Assembly: GCF_004000885.1 (NCBI RefSeq)
Contig: NZ_BIMC01000020.1
Coordinates: 1 to 64,000 of the forward strand
Length of the DNA stretch: 64,000 bases
Source of the DNA: Paenibacillus glucanolyticus NBRC 15330
GTDB taxonomy: Bacteria; Bacillota; Bacilli; Paenibacillales; Paenibacillaceae
Direction: 5' to 3'
The stretch's first letter is position 1. Each line of letters opens with the position of its first letter. The position numbers and the translations under genes were made by a program. Positions 36,184 to 45,340 of this stretch are shown here, piece by piece. Below the pieces are notes generated by a model. It did no database searches. It was not told where the DNA came from and saw nothing but the letters and a program-made list of their open reading frames with translations.

Positions 36184-37101
36184 TTATTCTTTAACCGCGC
36201 CGATGGTCAGACCTTGAATGAAATAGCGCTGGAAGAAAGGATAGGCCAGAATAATCGGCCCGGTTGCCAGAACGACCATGGCCATCCGTGACGTATCCTG
36301 CGGCATGCTCTGAAGAGCGGCCATGCTAAGGGATGAATTCTGGGAATTCTGCAGGATGAACTGCATGCTGGTCTCAATCCGCATCAGCATGGATTGCAGT
36401 GGAACCAGGTTGGGATCATCAATATAGAGAAGTGCATTAAACCAGTCGTTCCAGTAGCCGAGGGTGCTAAACAGTCCGATGGTTGCCAGACCCGGCAGGG
36501 AAAGCGGCAATACCAGCTTGTAGAATATTTTAAATTCACTCGCGCCGTCGATTTTACCGGATTCAATGATGGCATCCGGAACACTCGTGCTGTAGAAGGT
36601 TCGAAGAATCATAATATAGAAGGCATTAACCGCCAGTGGCAGGATCAGAGCCCAGATCGAATCCTTCAAGCCGAGCAGTTGCGTTGCTACGATATAAGTC
36701 GGCACCAAACCGCCGTTAAACAGCATCGTGAAAAATGCAAAGAACGAGAAGAAATTACGATATCTGAACCCTTTGCGGGAGACCGCATAAGCGTACAGCG
36801 AAATAATAAACAAACTGATCAGCGTACCTACAACCGTCACAAAAATCGTAACGCCGTACGAACGAAGAAGTGTATCCCCGGTTTGGAATACATATTTATA
36901 AGCCTCAAGGCTCCATTTTTCCGGCCAGATCTGATATCCGTTGCGGGCCAGAGAACCTTCATCTGTAAATGAGATGATCATCACGAATAAGAACGGAAAT
37001 ACACACAGGAACGAGAAAATACCGGCTATCAGGTTGAATACGACATTCCACCCGGATGAAAGCTCATGGAAATCTTTCATCTTGCTTTTCGATTTGAACA
37101 C
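36184..37101 (-). CDS. Carbohydrate ABC permease, LplC/YtcP-like
   Basis: Second membrane subunit of the sugar importer, 305 residues, six helices. The coupling motif SGKIDGASEFKIFYKLVLPL (EAA type) and the C-terminal YFIQGLTIGAVKE are hallmarks of the LplC-type permeases that work with YtcQ/LplA binding proteins. Intact. No ATPase gene lies in the locus, so a shared MsmK/UgpC-type ATPase is expected elsewhere. The start is ATG 37101 behind AAGGGGGTATGTG; the binding protein and LplB-like permease lie upstream on the same strand. Confidence 0.92.
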   Translation of the reverse strand: MFKSKSKMKDFHELSSGWNVVFNLIAGIFSFLCVFPFLFVMIISFTDEGSLARNGYQIWPEKWSLEAYKYVFQTGDTLLRSYGVTIFVTVVGTLISLFIISLYAYAVSRKGFRYRNFFSFFAFFTMLFNGGLVPTYIVATQLLGLKDSIWALILPLAVNAFYIMILRTFYSTSVPDAIIESGKIDGASEFKIFYKLVLPLSLPGLATIGLFSTLGYWNDWFNALLYIDDPNLVPLQSMLMRIETSMQFILQNSQNSSLSMAALQSMPQDTSRMAMVVLATGPIILAYPFFQRYFIQGLTIGAVKE

Positions 37102-37133
37102 ATCACATACCCCCTTCTTGGTAGATTGATCGA

Positions 37134-38072
37134 TTAGAACAAAGCGTTATCCTTGTCATATTTACGCACGATGTAGTTGGATACCATAACCAGGATAAAG
37201 CCGACTACCGACTGGTACAGTCCTGCAGCGGTACTCATTCCGATTTCGCCTGTTGTTTTCAGACCACGATATACATAGGTATCGATAACATTCGTTACAG
37301 AATACAATGTTCCCGAATCCCTTGGCACTTGATAGAACAGACCAAAGTCAGCGTAGAAGATTTTACCGATCGCAAGAAGAGTTAAGATTGTCATCAGCGG
37401 TTTCAGCATCGGAAGGGTAATGGCTTTAATCTGCTGCCATTTGTTCGCTCCGTCAATCATTGCCGCCTCGTACAAGGATCTGTCGATCCCCATAATCGCT
37501 GCCAGATAGACAACGCTGTTGTAACCTACGGATTTCCACAAGCTGATCAGCGTCAGGAATATCGGCCAGTACTTGGCCTCGGAATACCACTGAACCGGCT
37601 CCATCCCGAACCAGCCCAGGATTTGATTCAGCATCCCCTTGTCCATGCTCAGGAAACTGAAAGCAAAATAACCTACAATAACCCAAGATAAGAAATACGG
37701 CAAGAACATCCCGGTTTGATAGATTTTCGCCAATTTCTTGTTCACGATTTCAGACAATACGATAGCCAGTGCCACGGAAAGAACGAGACCGAGAATAATA
37801 AACACAAAATTATAAAGCACGGTATTGCGGGTAATGATGTAAGCATCGTTGGTACTGAACAGGAACTTAAAGTTTTGGAAGCCTACCCATTCACTATTAA
37901 CGATGCTTGCCCAGAAGCCGTCCCGGCTAAAGCGGTATTCCTTAAATGCAATGATGGTCCCGAACATAGGCAAATATGAGAATAAGAGAAACCATAGGGT
38001 CCCCGGTAAAACCATGAACAGCATGGCCTTATTCGTCATAATATTTTTGAAAAACTGTCCGATTGCTCTCAC
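37134..38072 (-). CDS. Carbohydrate ABC permease, LplB-like
   Basis: First membrane subunit of the sugar importer, 312 residues. The start chosen is GTG 38072 behind GAGGAGGGG; an ATG at 38147 lies in the leader and lacks a ribosome binding site. It begins VRAIGQFFKNIMTNKAMLFM, six helices, with the coupling motif YEAAMIDGANKWQQIKAITL. LplB-type permeases pair with the LplC-type at 36184 and the YtcQ-type lipoprotein at 38203. A 70-base gap containing a hairpin separates it from the binding protein gene. Confidence 0.9.
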   Translation of the reverse strand: MRAIGQFFKNIMTNKAMLFMVLPGTLWFLLFSYLPMFGTIIAFKEYRFSRDGFWASIVNSEWVGFQNFKFLFSTNDAYIITRNTVLYNFVFIILGLVLSVALAIVLSEIVNKKLAKIYQTGMFLPYFLSWVIVGYFAFSFLSMDKGMLNQILGWFGMEPVQWYSEAKYWPIFLTLISLWKSVGYNSVVYLAAIMGIDRSLYEAAMIDGANKWQQIKAITLPMLKPLMTILTLLAIGKIFYADFGLFYQVPRDSGTLYSVTNVIDTYVYRGLKTTGEIGMSTAAGLYQSVVGFILVMVSNYIVRKYDKDNALF

Positions 38073-38111
38073 GCTTACCCCTCCTCGTGAAGTATATGAA
38101 TGAACAAAAGA

Positions 38112-38134
38112 AGGGCGGTGAACATCCGCCGCCC
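38112..38134 (-). terminator. Intercistronic hairpin after the sugar-binding protein gene
   Basis: GGGCGGCGGATGTTCACCGCCC (stem GGCGG/CCGCC) followed on the minus strand by TTCTTTTGTT. Placed between binding protein and permease genes, it should partly terminate and so favour the binding protein. Confidence 0.65.
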
Positions 38135-38202
38135 CGTCCTTGTTCATGCTGAAGCGGTATCTTTGCCCATAGTGGACATGCGGACTGCTTCATGCATTGT
38201 TA

Positions 38203-39681
38203 TTACTTGCTTGCTTTCCAAGCATCAATTTGGCTTTGTGCTTCAGCCATGATCTTGTCCAGACCAGCAGCTTTCAGCTTTTCATTCGCTTTTGGCAGGA
38301 ACTCTTCCGGATTCACGGTACCTGTCATCAGCGGTGCCCAGAACTCTTCTTTTACGTTATTGACTGCAGCGAGCTCTGTGGATACTTTGGTTGGATCGAA
38401 GTTGAAACCGAGCAGCGGAGCAGGCTTGCCGGACTCGTTAAACTTCTTGAACTCTTCCCATTTGTTCTCGGGATCTTCAGGATTCAAGTACGTCAGCATA
38501 ACATTCCCAAGTGCGAAGGTAGGCATGTCGTAGTTTTTCGATTCTGGCAAGTTTTCCATTACATTCTCGCTAAGCTTCTTGTAATGCACGTCTTCGATAC
38601 CGGAGTCAACCAGGTTGCGAAGATATACGTCCGTGTTCAGCAAGTTCAGGAATTCCATCGCTTTCTCAGGGTACTTCGAGTTAGCGGAGATCGCTTGCAT
38701 GGAACCCATAACCGACCAGTTAAAGATGTTGGCATCGCCAGCCGGCGTAGATACGACCGGATAGCCATAGCTTTGGCTCCACAGATTGTCTGCGAACGGC
38801 TGTGTTGCCGCACGATCCGCAAACCAGTTGCCGGATGTCATCAGGTCTTGCGTCGAAGTTGTTGTAGCTGCTTCTGGGGAGATATATCCCGCTTTGTAAT
38901 ACTTGTTCATCAATTTGAGCATGTCCATCGTTTCTGGCATTTCGAGGAAGTTCACAACTTTTAATTCTTCCTTGTCATCCAGGTATACAGCCATTGGCAT
39001 CTTTTCGATGATGTAATCAAACGGAAGCAGCGGGCCGAAATCCTTGCTTACGGCCAATGGAACAACGTTTGGTTCATTTTCCTTAATCGTTTTGAGCAGC
39101 GGCTCCAGGCTTTCCATCGATTTCACGCCTGAAATATCGAGATTGTATTTATCAAGCAGCGTTTTATTAAAGCGCCATGCTTCTTGAGCAGGAAGCTCTT
39201 TATTTGCCGGAATTGCGTAATTGTGTCCGTCTACCTTGGAACCTTCCAGGAACGCCGGATCAATTGCGTCTTTAATGCCTTGTCCATGGCTTTCGATCAG
39301 TGCATCCAATTCCATGAATGCGCCTTTACGTGCATTTTGTACATAGTCGAACGCCCATGAGCTTGTGAAGAGGATGTCCATCGGTTCCCCGGAAGCTGCC
39401 ATTACCTGCATCTTCTGGTTGTAGTCACCGAAGTCGATCATTTTCATGTCAACGGTTACACCAATCTTCTCAGTTGTGTATTTATTGATTTCCTCTTCAA
39501 CCTTGTCAACATCCTTTTGAGGTGTTCCGATCGTGTACCAGATCAGCTCTACCGGTTTTTCGGCAGTTCCCCCGCCATTTCCTGCACTCTCTTCCTTATT
39601 GCCTCCACATGCTGACAGCAGCATGGATGCGGACAAAAGAAGCGTAAGCGGCAGAAGCCATTTCTTTTTCGATTTACTCAT
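38203..39681 (-). CDS. Sugar ABC transporter binding lipoprotein, LplA/YtcQ-like
   Basis: Extracellular solute-binding lipoprotein for the glycan importer, 492 residues. The signal peptide has lipobox LLSAC with lipid-anchored Cys25, then a Gly-rich linker and the mature domain beginning VELIWYTIGTPQKDVDKVEE. Two-lobed fold of SBP family 1, large type. The start is ATG 39681 behind AAGGGAGGATAAAC. Family members bind oligosaccharides; here the neighbours indicate mannose-containing glycans, an inference. First gene of the operon, behind the YesMN-type regulators and a strong terminator. Confidence 0.92.
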   Translation of the reverse strand: MSKSKKKWLLPLTLLLSASMLLSACGGNKEESAGNGGGTAEKPVELIWYTIGTPQKDVDKVEEEINKYTTEKIGVTVDMKMIDFGDYNQKMQVMAASGEPMDILFTSSWAFDYVQNARKGAFMELDALIESHGQGIKDAIDPAFLEGSKVDGHNYAIPANKELPAQEAWRFNKTLLDKYNLDISGVKSMESLEPLLKTIKENEPNVVPLAVSKDFGPLLPFDYIIEKMPMAVYLDDKEELKVVNFLEMPETMDMLKLMNKYYKAGYISPEAATTTSTQDLMTSGNWFADRAATQPFADNLWSQSYGYPVVSTPAGDANIFNWSVMGSMQAISANSKYPEKAMEFLNLLNTDVYLRNLVDSGIEDVHYKKLSENVMENLPESKNYDMPTFALGNVMLTYLNPEDPENKWEEFKKFNESGKPAPLLGFNFDPTKVSTELAAVNNVKEEFWAPLMTGTVNPEEFLPKANEKLKAAGLDKIMAEAQSQIDAWKASK

Positions 39682-39792
39682 GTTTATCCTCCCTTTTGAA
39701 TCCTTGTGTCTCTACACCTATAAGGTTATCCCATGAAAGCAGTTTCACATAGGCGAAAAATTAAAGGAATTATGGTGAAAATAAAGAAAAAA

Positions 39793-39813
39793 CTCTGATT
39801 AAATCAATCAGAG
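39793..39813 (-). terminator. Terminator overlapping the response regulator stop codon
   Basis: Stem CTCTGATT/AATCAGAG followed by TTTTTTC on the minus strand. The TGA stop of the regulator gene lies inside the stem, so translation to the end may affect termination. It separates the regulator genes from the transport/hydrolase operon. Confidence 0.8.
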
Positions 39814-41319
39814 CATTCCTCTAAAGTCTCTTGGCGATACGCCGACAAACTTTTTGAACTGTTTATAGAAATAACCCGTTTCCCAGTAACCTACATTTTT
39901 TGCGATATCTTGAACTTTGGCAGAGGAGTTTCGCAGTAGTTCTTTGGCTCTATCGATGCGGTACCTGTTAATATACTCCGTAAAGCTCTCTCCCGTTTCT
40001 TTGTGAAAGAGATGCCCAAGATACACGGGATGAATATGGTATTGGGCACCCAACACCTTCAATGACAAATCCTCGTTAAAATGCTGCTGGATATGGTGCA
40101 AAATCTGCTGAATGACAGGGCTCTTCACGTCATTGTTGAGCGAGTCAACCAGACCGCCGACCCCTTCTTTCACGGCCGTAATCAAGTCGTCTATCGATAT
40201 GGACTCCATAATATCGGTAATCGTGTTTTTTACAAAATCGGGGGCAGCCGTGTATTGAATATCGTTAAGCTCCAGCTTCAGGCGAACAACCATCTCAACC
40301 GCGACACTCTTCAGTATCGTTGGGGTCATGCCCTGCGTGTGGCGAAGCCGGTCAAAATCGCTGTCGATCAGCTCAAACAGCCCCTGCTTGTCCCTGCCAG
40401 CGATGCCTTTTGCATACTCAGGCCACTGGACCGTGTAGGATTCCGCGGCTTCGCCCTTCTTCGCCTGAACATCAACATAATCCACGTAGGAGGGCTGCTC
40501 CAGCACGAGATAGTATTCCTGTGCCTCCTTCGCATGGAGATAGCTATCCTTATAATTTCCTCCGAGGCTCTCTATGCTCCCAAGCGATATGCACAGCTCC
40601 TCTTCATAACACTGCTCGCGCACCTGCTGCAGGAGCCTGATCGCCCTCGCCTTTTCCGTATCCGGCTCCCTCATCATAAATATCACCACATGGTCGCCGT
40701 CATTGTCCCGGAAATACATAACGCCCTGCTCCTGCTCCATCAATTGATACAGACAGCTCTCAAGCGGCGTGAAATCAGCTCGCAGTATGGATGCCATGAC
40801 ATAGGGCAAATTCAGGTTCAGCCCCAGAAGATTTGCGCGTTCCTCCAGCTCCTCCGGCTCAATCCGGTCCGTGATCCAGCGGTATAGAATATTGCTTCGC
40901 AGAATGTTAATGTCGTATTCGTCCAGTCTCATTTCTCTCTTGGCATTGTTCATCTTATCGGTCGTACTGGCAATGGTCTCTTCCAGTTCCTTCAGATTGA
41001 TCGGCTTGAGCAAATAATTCTCGATCCCGAGACGCATACCTTCCTTCAAATAGGCAAAATCGTCAAAGCCGCTGAGGATGATCACCTTCAGATTGCGGTT
41101 CAGCTTGCGTGCGCCTTCTATCAATTCAAGTCCTGTCATCACAGGCATTGATATATCCGTTATGAGGATATCAACGGGGACGACCGCCATCTTCTCCAAT
41201 GCCTGGCGACCGTTTCCTGCGTGACCCACCACCTCAATGCCATACTTGGACCAATCCACGACATCTACCAATCCTTCTATAATGAACGGCTCATCATCCA
41301 CGATAAATACCTTATACAT
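39808..41319 (-). CDS. AraC-type response regulator, YesN-like
   Basis: Response regulator of 503 residues. The receiver domain at the N-terminus (VFIVDDEPFIIEG) has phospho-acceptor Asp55 in ILITDISMPVMTGLE. The middle region is the YesN-type linker, and the C-terminal AraC double helix-turn-helix (LGHLFHKETGESFTEYINRY, then RIDRAKELL and QDIAKNVGYWETGYFYKQFK) binds DNA. Paired with the kinase encoded immediately upstream (8-base overlap, ATG 41319). Family members activate the neighbouring sugar uptake operon; no activator site is visible by eye in 39682-39790, although the promoter there lacks a consensus -35, consistent with activation. Confidence 0.93.
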   Translation of the reverse strand: MYKVFIVDDEPFIIEGLVDVVDWSKYGIEVVGHAGNGRQALEKMAVVPVDILITDISMPVMTGLELIEGARKLNRNLKVIILSGFDDFAYLKEGMRLGIENYLLKPINLKELEETIASTTDKMNNAKREMRLDEYDINILRSNILYRWITDRIEPEELEERANLLGLNLNLPYVMASILRADFTPLESCLYQLMEQEQGVMYFRDNDGDHVVIFMMREPDTEKARAIRLLQQVREQCYEEELCISLGSIESLGGNYKDSYLHAKEAQEYYLVLEQPSYVDYVDVQAKKGEAAESYTVQWPEYAKGIAGRDKQGLFELIDSDFDRLRHTQGMTPTILKSVAVEMVVRLKLELNDIQYTAAPDFVKNTITDIMESISIDDLITAVKEGVGGLVDSLNNDVKSPVIQQILHHIQQHFNEDLSLKVLGAQYHIHPVYLGHLFHKETGESFTEYINRYRIDRAKELLRNSSAKVQDIAKNVGYWETGYFYKQFKKFVGVSPRDFRGML

Positions 41320-43135
41320 CGTTATCCAACTTCCCTTCTGTCACCGGAAATCTGACGGTCACCGTCGTTCCGTTACCCGGCTCACTCTCGATGTCCATCC
41401 CGTAAGAACTTCCAAACGTCAGCTTTAACCGTTCATTCACACTTCGCAGCCCAAAGGATTCTCCGTTGGACTCAGCCATCTGCAGTCTTGCACGGATATC
41501 CTCAAGCCGCTTTGGTTCGATTCCCTTCCCGTTATCCTTGATCACAATGCAGACCTCACCGTCCTGCTGCGTAGCGGTGATCGATAGCCAGTTATCATCC
41601 TGGTCGCTCCGCAATCCATGTACAATATAGTTCTCAATGAGCGGCTGCAGCGACATTTTCATCATCGGCACACTCTTGATTGGTTCCTCGCAGAACATTT
41701 TATAAATATACTTGTCCTTATAGCGAATACGGAACAGTTCCAGATAGAGCCGGCAAGCTTCCAGCTCATCCTTCAACGTATAGTTGGACTTGCGCTGTAC
41801 GATATTCTTAAACAGCATCGATAAGCTGTAGATCATATCGCCAACATCCTGAGCGCCCTGAGAGAGAGCTCTCATTCGTATCACTTCAAGCGTATTATAT
41901 AGAAAATGCGGGTTAATTCTGGCCTGCAGCGCGGACAGCTCCGCGTTCTTCTGGTTGATCTCCGCTTTATATACCTTATCGATATATCGTGTCAGCTCAT
42001 CCAGCATTTCATTAAAGCTGCCGGCAATTTGCCCCAGCTGATCCTCCTTGGTATCCTGCATCCGGGCAACAAACTCGCCCTTCTCCACCTTGCGCATGAA
42101 TCGGATGATGTTATCGGTCCGCTTGGAGTAGTTCACAATCATCAGGGCCGGAATGGAAACGGCAACAACAATGCATAACATGGCTGCAATAATAATCGTG
42201 CTCTGCAAGCCATGCAGGGATTCCGCAACCTCGTGCTTCGGAGTAATCCCTACCACCGTGTAACCCGCCTGATTGTGAGCCGATATGGTTACATACGACT
42301 CCTCGTCCAAGAATACGGTTTCCTTGGAATTGAGCAGCCGCTCCGCATACGGATACTTCTCGCCATAATATCTGCCACCAGAATCAAACATTACGCTGCC
42401 ATCACCCGACAGGACCATTACAGATCCCTTCATCTCATCCTCGCTGCTGTTCAGCACGGTTGCGAGCGCTTCCGTCCGGAATAAAACAAGCAGATGCCCC
42501 AGATTCTTGTAGGTGGTCATATCATTGATCGGGCTCCGTATCGAGAATAGCGGTACAGCAGCATCTCCAGCCAGCTTGCGAACCCAGAAATTCGGCAGTG
42601 TGACGCTCTGGCTTTCCATGGCCATAACATCGGGTATGTAAGAATGCGTAGCGTTCGCCTGATAGAGCCGGGTCATGCTGCCCTGTTTATATACATACAC
42701 ATACTGCTTCTCGGCACTGTACAGCATAATATTCTCAATATCCGGATCATCGTCCAGCCGCTGCTTAAAGTAAGCAAGCACACTATCCGTATTGGACTGC
42801 CCGCTGCCCACAATCCGGTTCATCCGCTTGGCAATATATTCATTGAACGAGTTCATGAGAAAGTAGGAGGTGTCAAGGCCAAGGGAACCATTGCGATACA
42901 AATCATTCACGTAGGACTGTACATTCTCATATTTTTGATTCACGTGCCGCTCCACCCGTTCAACTCCGCTGCGCTGGATATCCAGTTCGCTGCGAACAGC
43001 GGATTGAAACAAGAAATAATACATTAGAAAAGATAAAGTTACGATGGTGACCACCGCAATCAGGGAAATCAAGAGCAGCATTTTGGTAAACATATTATTT
43101 TTGATGTATTTTTGATAAAACCCAACAGGAGACAT
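41312..43135 (-). CDS. Sensor histidine kinase, YesM-like
   Basis: A 607-residue membrane kinase. Helix one (MLLLISLIAVVTIVTLSFLM) and helix two (IIIAAMLCIVVAVSIPALMI) flank an extracellular dCache-type sensor of about 260 residues. A HAMP domain follows (RTDNIIRFMRKVEKGEF). The His_kinase domain has the phospho-His in ARINPHFLYNTLEVIRM. The ATP-binding domain has the N box LIENYIVHGL and a DNGKGIEP G box. The start is ATG 43135 with GGGGATAACCG upstream. It should phosphorylate the YesN-like regulator; the ligand is probably a periplasm-side carbohydrate or its binding protein complex. Confidence 0.93.
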   Translation of the reverse strand: MSPVGFYQKYIKNNMFTKMLLLISLIAVVTIVTLSFLMYYFLFQSAVRSELDIQRSGVERVERHVNQKYENVQSYVNDLYRNGSLGLDTSYFLMNSFNEYIAKRMNRIVGSGQSNTDSVLAYFKQRLDDDPDIENIMLYSAEKQYVYVYKQGSMTRLYQANATHSYIPDVMAMESQSVTLPNFWVRKLAGDAAVPLFSIRSPINDMTTYKNLGHLLVLFRTEALATVLNSSEDEMKGSVMVLSGDGSVMFDSGGRYYGEKYPYAERLLNSKETVFLDEESYVTISAHNQAGYTVVGITPKHEVAESLHGLQSTIIIAAMLCIVVAVSIPALMIVNYSKRTDNIIRFMRKVEKGEFVARMQDTKEDQLGQIAGSFNEMLDELTRYIDKVYKAEINQKNAELSALQARINPHFLYNTLEVIRMRALSQGAQDVGDMIYSLSMLFKNIVQRKSNYTLKDELEACRLYLELFRIRYKDKYIYKMFCEEPIKSVPMMKMSLQPLIENYIVHGLRSDQDDNWLSITATQQDGEVCIVIKDNGKGIEPKRLEDIRARLQMAESNGESFGLRSVNERLKLTFGSSYGMDIESEPGNGTTVTVRFPVTEGKLDNDV

Positions 43136-43305
43136 CGGTTATCCCCTTCCTGATGTAAAGCTTTTCATTATTAAATATAACATCGCCCCGCCCTTATCAA
43201 CGGATGAAATTTCTTCCAAACCGTGAAGGTGCAATCTGCCTATTTTAGGCCAAATCTGGGTCGAATGCCTTCCCCGATTCATAACATGGATGAAAAAGGA
43301 GGTGG

Positions 43306-43650
43306 ATGATGATGCCCAAGTACCGCATCATTGTCGATGTGGCCAACTATCAGCTGCATTTGCTGGACGGTGACGCCGTGGTACATACGTACCCGATTGC
43401 TGTAGGCAAAATGGCCACGCAGACCCCTCCCGGCAATTACACAATCGTCACCAAAGAGCCCAATCCAGGCGGACCATTCGGAGCTTATTGGTTAGGTTTG
43501 TCCAAACCGCACTACGGCATCCATGGCACGAATGATCCTTCATCCATCGGCAGATCCGTTTCCCATGGCTGCATTCGGATGTACAATGAGGATGTTGTGC
43601 AGCTTGCTTCGCTCGTACCCCTGCATACCCAGGTCACCATACGAAACTAA
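43306..43650 (+). CDS. L,D-transpeptidase (YkuD domain), short form
   Basis: A 114-residue protein made of almost only the YkuD domain: YRIIVDVANYQLHLLDGDAV, YPIAVGKMATQTPPGNY, and the active site in GIHGTNDPSSIG and VSHGCIRMYN with catalytic Cys. No signal peptide is seen, unlike the larger enzyme at 20125, so either it is delivered differently (spore coat or spore cortex location is known for similar short members) or it is cytoplasmic until lysis. The start is one of three consecutive ATG codons from 43306 behind AAAGGAGGTGG. Divergent from the sensor kinase gene. Confidence 0.85.
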   Translation: MMMPKYRIIVDVANYQLHLLDGDAVVHTYPIAVGKMATQTPPGNYTIVTKEPNPGGPFGAYWLGLSKPHYGIHGTNDPSSIGRSVSHGCIRMYNEDVVQLASLVPLHTQVTIRN

Positions 43651-43750
43651 TAACATAGACTGGTGATTTCAAATCCCTCCAAATTGGTTAAATACAAATG
43701 TTATATGGTACTTACGTATTTACCTATTCGTTGTTATGGAGGGATTGCCC

Positions 43751-44827
43751 ATGATGCAGAGCAAATATTTCAGGACATGCTTCGGTATAATCGCGCTGCT
43801 CTTAATCATTTATCTAGGATCCGAGATCAGCTTTTTGTTCCGCCCAATCGTCTCCATGTTCAACATGTTGATTGTTCCTGTCGCGATGGCCGGCTTCTTC
43901 TATTACCTGCTTCGGCCAATTGTCGATTACCTGGAACGCCAGAAAATCAAACGCTCCATTGGCGTCTTGATGCTGTATTTCGTGTTTGCCGGACTCTGTG
44001 CGATCTTTGGCATCGTGGTGTGGCCGACACTTCGGGAACAGATGGAGACTTTCATAAGCAACGCCCCTTTCCTAGTGGAGGGCGTCCAGGAACAGATTGA
44101 CCAGCTGCAGCAGAATCCGTACTGGTCCCGCTTCATACCAACCGAATCAGAGTTGACCACTTCGCTCACGGAATATATGAATCGCATCATTACCTGGATT
44201 AGCAACTCCATCAACAACCTGATTACCGTTGTATCCGGTGTTGTTGTCATTATTGCTACGATTCCCATCATTCTGTACTACATGCTCAAGGAGGGCAACA
44301 AGCTGCCGCCAAGATTGCTCAGCGTTCTGCCTAGACGATTCCGCCGTGACGGTCAGGAAGTGCTGGGTGAGATTGATTCCGCACTCAGCAATTTTATTAT
44401 CGGCAAAGTCATCCTTAATCTTATACTTAGCGTTCTGATTTATATCGGATTTTTAATTATTGGACTGCCCTATTCCTTGTTGTTAACCGTAATCTCCTTC
44501 TTCTTGAATTTCATTCCGTATATCGGTGCGCTGCTTGCAACCATCCCTGTCGTTATCGTCGGGTTCATTGAAGCTCCGTCCATCGCCATATGGTCTGTCG
44601 TTGTTATTGTGATCGCACAGCAAATTCAAGATAATATTCTGACCCCTGTAATCTATGGCAAACAGCTCGATATTCACCCTCTAACCACGGTGGTCCTTAT
44701 TCTGGTAGGTGGAGATTTCTTCGGACTCCTCGGTATCCTGCTCGCTATTCCTGCCTATATGATCATTAAAATTCTCGTGGTGCGGATCTACGAACTCTTC
44801 CTTGCTGAAAAAGTAGAGGAGGCTTAA
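43751..44827 (+). CDS. AI-2E family transporter (YdbI/PerM type)
   Basis: A 358-residue membrane protein of the AI-2 exporter superfamily. The start is ATG 43751 behind TGGAGGGATTGCCC; an in-frame ATG at 43736 contains the ribosome binding site. Two N-terminal hairpins (FGIIALLLIIYLGSEISFLF), a long soluble loop with coiled helices (FISNAPFLVEGVQEQIDQLQ), and five C-terminal helices ending in a PYIGALLATIPVVIVGF segment. Members export AI-2 or act as Na+/H+ antiporters; the substrate cannot be told from sequence. Followed by a terminator. Confidence 0.88.
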   Translation: MMQSKYFRTCFGIIALLLIIYLGSEISFLFRPIVSMFNMLIVPVAMAGFFYYLLRPIVDYLERQKIKRSIGVLMLYFVFAGLCAIFGIVVWPTLREQMETFISNAPFLVEGVQEQIDQLQQNPYWSRFIPTESELTTSLTEYMNRIITWISNSINNLITVVSGVVVIIATIPIILYYMLKEGNKLPPRLLSVLPRRFRRDGQEVLGEIDSALSNFIIGKVILNLILSVLIYIGFLIIGLPYSLLLTVISFFLNFIPYIGALLATIPVVIVGFIEAPSIAIWSVVVIVIAQQIQDNILTPVIYGKQLDIHPLTTVVLILVGGDFFGLLGILLAIPAYMIIKILVVRIYELFLAEKVEEA

Positions 44828-44869
44828 ACGCTTCAAGGAATTCTGCTTATCCTTCATTCAAACAAAAAA

Positions 44870-44914
44870 AAGGATGTCCCCGCCAACTTTACTATGGCTG
44901 CTGGGGATATCCTT
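44870..44914. terminator. Bidirectional terminator
   Basis: AAGGATGTCCCC (44870-44881) and GGGGATATCCTT (44903-44914), with A and T runs on both sides. Serves the AI-2E gene (plus) and the hypothetical gene at 44926 (minus). Confidence 0.75.
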
Positions 44915-44925
44915 TATTCAAATGA

Positions 44926-45321
44926 TTACACATTGCCCCGCAAGGACCGAACGACAAAATAATGCTCGTCCTTACGCAAAATCATTCCATTTGACAGTGT
45001 GACCGTCTCCTCATCATGAGAAGCAAGAACGGCCTGAGAGGAGACCAATTGATTGCCCCTCCATACCATCACACAAGATCCAAAGTAGACTGCATTATCA
45101 AATTGAATCGTATGATTCACGACATAACCGATAGAGTTTAAAGCCGGAGAAGAATTTCTCGGCATTATTCTATGAATGGAGCGAAACGGGATGACAAGCT
45201 CCCCCGGGCCAAGAATGACCTTCTCCTGAATGGGGTCCCATGATTTCAACACACCTTCAACCGTGCTTTTCGCCCCGTCTAAACGCTGAATGACAACATG
45301 ACGACCGATCCAATGCTTCAT
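44926..45321 (-). CDS. Hypothetical protein, two beta-barrel-like repeats (131 aa)
   Basis: The start is ATG 45321 behind AGAGGTGACCTTC; an upstream in-frame ATG at 45354 would overlap ung. The sequence appears to hold two similar SH3/Sm-like halves: IGRHVVIQRLDGAKSTVEGV plus VILGPGELVIPF, and YFGSCVMVWRGNQLVSSQAV plus VTLSNGMILRKDE. Such small barrels often bind nucleic acid or peptides. It follows ung by 19 bases on the same strand and is probably co-transcribed, but I do not recognise the family. Confidence 0.6.
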   Translation of the reverse strand: MKHWIGRHVVIQRLDGAKSTVEGVLKSWDPIQEKVILGPGELVIPFRSIHRIMPRNSSPALNSIGYVVNHTIQFDNAVYFGSCVMVWRGNQLVSSQAVLASHDEETVTLSNGMILRKDEHYFVVRSLRGNV

Positions 45322-45340
45322 GAAGGTCACCTCTCGCGGA

